From positions 27,805,682 through 27,869,681 of the forward strand of contig NC_080417.1 of the NCBI RefSeq assembly GCF_029873635.1: a stretch of 64,000 bases of DNA, read 5' to 3'. Positions 59,649 to 64,000 of the stretch are shown here, in pieces (position 1 is the first letter of the stretch; each line of letters starts with the position of its first letter). A program made the translations under genes and the position numbers. Source of the stretch: Malania oleifera (lineage: Eukaryota; Streptophyta; Magnoliopsida; Santalales; Ximeniaceae). The notes below the pieces were generated by a model that saw only the letters and a program-made list of their open reading frames with translations, was not told the origin of the DNA and searched no databases.

Positions 59649-59882
59649 GAAAGTCATCAATTCATGAAATATAGATATAAAAGTAGAATTTTTTTTTTTT
59701 TTTTTTAAATTGACTCTCTTTACTTTTTTACAGGAAGCCGCAGGATATATTCGAACCTGAATGACATTTTCAGGGGAAAAAGAACAAGAAAAAAACACCT
59801 CTCCCTCCACCGGCATTTAGCAAAATTGTATTTTATACCATTTCTTTTTATATTTTTATTTTTAGCAGCACTCTGATGCTAA
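59447..59882. other. MCU downstream region
   Basis: AT-rich, with (AT)n at 59613-59640 and a T-run near 59690. It should contain the MCU 3' untranslated region (minus strand). I cannot place the polyadenylation site. Confidence 0.5.
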
Positions 59883-60434
59883 CTAATGATGATGAACTGC
59901 ACTCAAAGTTGTCGATGAGGAAGCATCGTGGTCGCCGTACTGAGGAAGATTACAAGCTCGGCGGAGCTCGTTGTACCTTGCAATGTCGAATTTGTTGATC
60001 TTCATGAGCCGCTTGCGCTTCGCAGCGAGGCGACTGTGGAAGAAGCTTTCGAAGGTGGGCTCCCTGGACGTGCGGAGGAAAAATGCGTAGCCGGCGACGA
60101 AGTAGGTGGAGGTGACGTAGAAGCAAATGGGTTCCATGACGTCCCAGGAGAGTTCCCAGAAGGTGAGCCTCATGAAGCCCAGCGTCTGAACCACGAAGAG
60201 ACCCAGACCGGCCCACAGCTCCCGCCGGACGGCCAGCTCCGCCTTCTTGTCGATGGCGGCCTCCTGCTTCTCCATCTCCTCCAGCTCCTTCCTGCTCCTT
60301 GGGTCGTCCTTTGGTTGGGCCGCTATTAGGTTCGCCATGGCTTTTACCACCTGTAAATCAAAAATTACCAAATGTTTGGGTAAAACTGCGCTCTACTTCA
60401 CCATCTGGTCGGACTTTTATGGGTTTTTTCGATC

Positions 60435-60475
<41 letters not shown>

Positions 60476-62537
60476 GTTTGGGGAGCCGGCGGGCCAACTG
60501 CGCCTGTGCCTGGAAACACAATTGAAATTTTAGATTTGAAATTCTTTGATACTTTCTTTTAACAACAAAGTAAATGCCAGTATATTCTCTTTTCTCAAAA
60601 TATTAAGTTTTTTTCTTATAATTAACAATAATTATATAAAATATTTCTGTAACTATCACAATTATAATTATTTAAAAATACCTTTATAACTATCAAAATA
60701 TTCTTATACTAAATAATTTGAGTCATGAAACACACATATAGTGTGTTCCATGGCTAGTTTTATTTATTTTTGCTTAGTAAGTAAAATTTCTTAATAAAAA
60801 AATAACTTAATCATTTAATTATAAAAAATATTATCAATATTTTTTAGAACGTGAATGATACAAACCATTTTACTTTACCAAATATAACGCAGTACAGTAC
60901 ATTACAATACAATACTAAAATAAAAGCGCTTAGAGAAGTAAAAATATAAACAAAACCAAAGCCTGAAAAAGATGTTAGAGAAATAATTATGTCAAATTCA
61001 GACCCGTTTTAAAAGCTGATTTTAAACAATTTTTTTTAAAAAAAAAATTAGTAACTAAAATTACTAAAAATATAATTGATTGAGGATACATATAACCAAA
61101 TAATCAGTGGAGGGGAAATCACTAGCTAAATAATTTCTCAGAGTAGACTTCTCCTCCATCCGTAATGATTGATGATGCACAATTTGATAAATTTTTTTTG
61201 TGCAGAAACCAGGATTAAATGAGCAAGAGCTGGGAAATCATGGTTATAAGTGCTCAGGCAGTCCAACAGGATCCATGACAGTTCATTCACAATTAAAGGT
61301 GGTCTAAATCCATGATTAATTAATTAAATCCACCTTCTTTATGATAGAAAAGGCTTTTCCTTTTCTTTTGGAGAGGATTGTTAATTATACATAGGGTTTT
61401 TGAACTTTTTCTCTGCTGCTTGCAAAACATAGTCGCATTATGACCATTTTTGTTGTTCATAACTTGGTGCAGAACAGGGGAGGGGGTGTTCGCCCAAAAA
61501 CTCTCATTTCCAGTTTGAAATAATGAAAATTTAAAATTTGAATTTGAATCTGACCCACAGGGGTTCAGATTGAAGTTTCAAATCTCAAACATCCAAACAG
61601 TGCCTTCAAATCTTTTTACTCTCTCTAAACAGCCTAGCTATATGGAATGTAATTTTGTTAGGGTTAGTATTCATCTAGGCCCTAGAGTCGGTCACCAGCT
61701 CAAACGTGGTGGTTGCACACGTTTAGATCAAAAGATCGGGAGTAAGAAGGGTTCACTCTCAGTTTTCCTGTGAAACAAAAAACACATAGAAAAAGTAATA
61801 AAAAAATCATCAGTTTTCGGTCTGAAAAAAATTAAATAAATAAATTCTAGGAAATTGAATCTTACTCTCCCCAAAGATTATTATTATAAGGGACTAGAAA
61901 TTTCAAGTAGTCTGTAAAAAATAAGCAAATGAGATTTCAATTTTCCAGAACAAAGATCAAAAAGAAAGGAAGAAAAACCAACCTCGTCGGGCCTGAGGAA
62001 GACCACGTTTCCCAAGATGATCACGGAGCCAGATTCGTCCAACATCTTCGCGAACCTTACCCCGTCGTCCCTGCTCGAACAACCATTAGCGCAGATCTGA
62101 ACAAATTCCTCATACGGTATCCTGGACCTCCGGATCTCTCTCAGCTTCGACTTCACAATTCCCAATTGCGCAAGCCTCAGCACCTTCCTCGCGTCTTCCA
62201 CCGTTATTCCCTCCGATCTCGCCGTCGGCGGAACCAGCCCCTCCAGTCGGAGCCGGTCCCTGGCAATGTCCATCACTTTTAACTTCTCCATCAGCCCCTC
62301 CCCGGTCGCCCGCGACCGGACCTCCGACGATAACGCCGGCTGGAAGATCCACCTCTTCTGAAGCACGCGCCGGAAGAATCCATCTTCTCCGGGATCCGGC
62401 GCCGCGGCCTTCGCCGGATTTTGCGAAACTAGGGTTTTGAGCGAGGAAAGAGACGTAATATGGCAATTTGTGAGGGCTGGACTGGCCATTTTGGAGATGC
62501 AGAAGAGTCTCTGAGCGAGAGTTTTCCTGAACGCCAT
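59883..62537 (-). CDS. MCU: Mitochondrial calcium uniporter (MCU), two exons
   Basis: Exon 1 is 62537-61983 (185 codons) and exon 2 is 60350-59883 (155 codons plus stop), giving 340 residues, the usual size for plant MCU. The join is phase 0: the donor GAG|GTTGGT and acceptor TTTACAG|GTGGTA give RPDE|VVKAMANL, a typical plant MCU sequence. MCU forms the Ca2+ channel of the inner mitochondrial membrane. The N-terminus (MAFRKTLAQRLFCISK) is Arg-rich and lacks acidic residues, a mitochondrial presequence. Residues about 138-185 form the matrix domain start (SRIPYEEFVQICANG). TM1 is about 231-247, the selectivity filter WDVMEP is 254-259 (Asp255, Glu258 line the pore), and TM2 is about 260-277. 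The C-terminus has the basic coiled stretch FFHSRLAAKRKRLMKINKFD. A second ATG at codon 17 is possible. Both exons are intact and GC-rich; no stops or frameshifts. Confidence 0.95.
60351..61982 (-). other. MCU intron 1
   Basis: 1632-bp GT-AG intron (GTTGGTTTTTC...TTTGATTTACAG on the minus strand). It is AT-rich, with a 39-bp (AAT)n run at 60437-60475, only about 90 bp from the acceptor. No transposon or second exon was recognised inside. Confidence 0.88.
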
Positions 62538-62765
62538 TGATGAAGAAAGGAATAAGAGAGGATCGGGATTGGATGGACAGGTAGCCGATTGGAATTAAAG
62601 CACTGGATTTATCTCAATACTAACGCGAACGGGCCGCCACACACGCTAAACAATATCAGCTTTATATGTAAAGTTTTGAAGGCTGGGCTGGCTCAATTAA
62701 TCACAATGAATGCAATATACGCATCAAATTAAAGTTGAATTGCAATTATTGCCATTGACGACGAA
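62538..62765 (-). promoter_or_regulatory. MCU upstream region, putative promoter
   Basis: A TATA-like TACATATAAAGC (minus strand, around 62660-62671) lies about 125 bp before the ATG. TGGGCT (62684-62689, plus strand) matches the site II motif common in promoters of plant genes for mitochondrial proteins. The start of transcription cannot be fixed from sequence. Confidence 0.4.
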
Positions 62766-63590
62766 GGAAGCACAAAAAGATTGGGATCGAGAAAGAAAAG
62801 TAACGGAGGAGACACAGACTAACAGAAGAGGTAGAGAGAAGTAGGAAACCATGAACAGAGAGAATGGAGGCTCTGGGCTTAATATAGGTCCCATGGAGAT
62901 AGGAAGAAGAGACCCGAAACCAAATACATGAGGTCTCAACTTCAAAATATCGCGATATTTTAAAATTACCAACGCGGTCCGCGAGACTCGCGTCTACACG
63001 CGAAACGAGAATCGCTCGCTGCCCTACGTTAGGGCATATTCGCGGAAGTCCTTTCCAGAGTTTCCAGGAATAAAGTAATATGCGGGGCAACAGCACAAAA
63101 TTTAATTTTTAAATTACAGGATATTAGTACAAAATTTAATTTAAATTCATAAAATTAATCAAATAACTCAAACTCAATTCAAGTTGAATTAAATTGTACA
63201 ACAAATCGAATTTTAATATTTCTTTATGTTTAACAGGTCACCCGCTCCCCGCTGACGTGTTCATCTGCTGGACGGTGATAAGTCGGTGTGATACATGAGG
63301 CCAAGGCGACGCGAACGTGTCGCCACATGCGCTTAAAAGTTTTACCGTTGGCAAATAAATAGTAATGGGTGCGGTAAATATGTATTAATGTGCCAACTGC
63401 AAAAGAAGATAAGCAAAACACGTCAGTTTCATCCTACGTGGCTCTTGTTTTTATTATTGTTATTATTTTTTGGCCTGATGAGGGAATAATAAATATGGAT
63501 CTGATTTCTGGGCCACATGATATTCACGGGCTTAAAATTCTTAAGAAATAAATTGAAAAAATAACTTATTAAAAGTAGGAGTGAGCAAAT
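62766..63590. other. Gene-free region upstream of MCU
   Basis: Moderate GC with no coding pattern: the minus-strand frames at 62724-63096 match nothing I recognise. It holds an 18-bp perfect palindrome (62944-62961) and a GC-rich segment at 63230-63330 (CACCCGCTCCCCGCTGACG, GCGACGCGAACGTGTCGCC). It could be a promoter for a gene beyond the window, but nothing proves it. Confidence 0.4.
62944..62961. repeat. 18-bp perfect palindrome
   Basis: AAAATATCGCGATATTTT, about 410 bp upstream of the MCU start codon. It might be a protein-binding site; no role is shown. Confidence 0.8.
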
Positions 63591-64000
63591 CGTCGGTTCG
63601 GCTAAATTCGATTAATTAATCGAATTAATCGAAATTTTTGATTAATGAGAACTATTAACTAAATTGACCGAATAGAGGGGCCTCGTCGAACCAAACCCGA
63701 CTGAATTACTTTTTCGGGTAATTCGGTTAACCAAATTTAAGCGAATTAATTTGAAATTCATTAATAAAAATATAATATAATTATAGATTTTTACCAAATA
63801 CTAATTAACATATTAGCAAATTAACATATACTAATTAACATATTAACAAATTAGAATATATTAATTAACACATTAACAAATTAACATATACTTATTTATA
63901 TTTAAATATTAATTAATTATTAAATCGGTTATTTTGGTTAACCGAATTAACATTCCTCTTAACTGAAACGATTAACCGATTAATCAAACTTTGTAAAACC
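63590..64000. repeat. AT-rich inverted and tandem repeat (MITE-like)
   Basis: Begins GGAGTGAGCAAATCGTCGGT and contains many ATTCGGTTAACC / TTAATCGAATTAATCG phrases that pair with GGTTAACCGAATTAA near 63937. The sequence pattern GTGAGCAAA..CGGTT..AATTCGGTTAACCGAATTAA is common in plant non-autonomous repeats. Inside, about three units of 30-32 bp (ACTAATTAACATATTAACAA) lie at 63800-63895. It runs off the right edge. Confidence 0.6.

Noticed and set aside
59928..60329. 133-codon plus-strand ORF and other frames over MCU exon 2
   Set aside because: They are shadows of the GC-rich MCU coding exon. The minus frame alone has the WDVMEP motif and correct splice sites.
61929..62466. 117-118-codon ORFs in other frames over MCU exon 1
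   Set aside because: Shadows of the real coding frame; no domain is recognisable.
62724..63096. Two minus-strand ORFs of 82 and 116 codons upstream of MCU
   Set aside because: No recognisable domain, hydrophobic random-looking composition, and no upstream exon signals. Treated as non-coding.
1..64000. tRNA, rRNA, CRISPR, LINE or bacterial genes
   Set aside because: No cloverleaf with A and B boxes, no rRNA core, no spaced direct repeats of CRISPR type and no LINE RT motif was seen. TGGTATCAGAGC sites are retroelement primer sites, not tRNA genes.

Overview
This window is nuclear DNA of a flowering plant, probably a eudicot. It is AT-rich and dominated by nested LTR retrotransposons of typical plant lineages. 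At the right end it holds one apparently intact spliced plant gene. I see no bacterial-style operons, rRNA, tRNA or CRISPR. Lineage names (SIRE, Athila, Tekay, Reina) come from protein motifs and LTR ends read by eye, not from a database search.

Left part (1-16353). It opens with a 79-bp tandem array, a short antisense fragment of a UBA2-like RNA-binding protein gene, an old LTR remnant, and an AT-rich sequence present as two tandem copies. The second AT-rich copy was split by a Reina-like Ty3/gypsy element (3455-12233) with a nearly perfect 5-bp target duplication. That element has lost protease and most of RT and integrase. It carries two nested solo LTRs with perfect 5-bp target duplications: a SIRE-like Ty1/copia LTR (4543-6480, GGATT) and a Tekay-like gypsy LTR (8783-10825, AAAGT). 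Next come a small hairpin element (12878-12994) and a decayed minus-strand copia element (about 12995-16353).

Middle part (16354-58132). Two related Tekay-type LTRs lie in opposite orientation (16354 to about 20110). A minus-strand Tekay-like chromovirus then runs from about 20135 to 58132. Its pol and gag are split into four blocks by later insertions: a solo LTR of its own type (22254-24275, duplication TCCCC), a SIRE-like element SIRE-1 (24846-48061, duplication TCCTC), and a truncated SIRE-3 (about 48465-53666). SIRE-1 contains SIRE-2 (29353-44525), and SIRE-2 contains an Athila-like element (33937-40860). This gives a nest four levels deep. SIRE-1, SIRE-2 and the Athila-like element keep LTRs, primer sites, polypurine tracts and gag, but show no recognisable pol.

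Right part (58133-64000). The chromovirus 5' LTR is followed by a degenerate repeat stretch and one end of a CACTA transposon (59446). The host gene follows: a two-exon mitochondrial calcium uniporter (MCU) on the minus strand (59883-62537, 340 residues), with the WDVMEP selectivity-filter motif and a 1.6-kb intron. Its upstream region holds an 18-bp perfect palindrome. The window ends in an AT-rich inverted and tandem repeat.

MCU is the only gene here I consider functional. The retroelement ORFs are broken by stops and frameshifts, many of them explicable by C-to-T changes.
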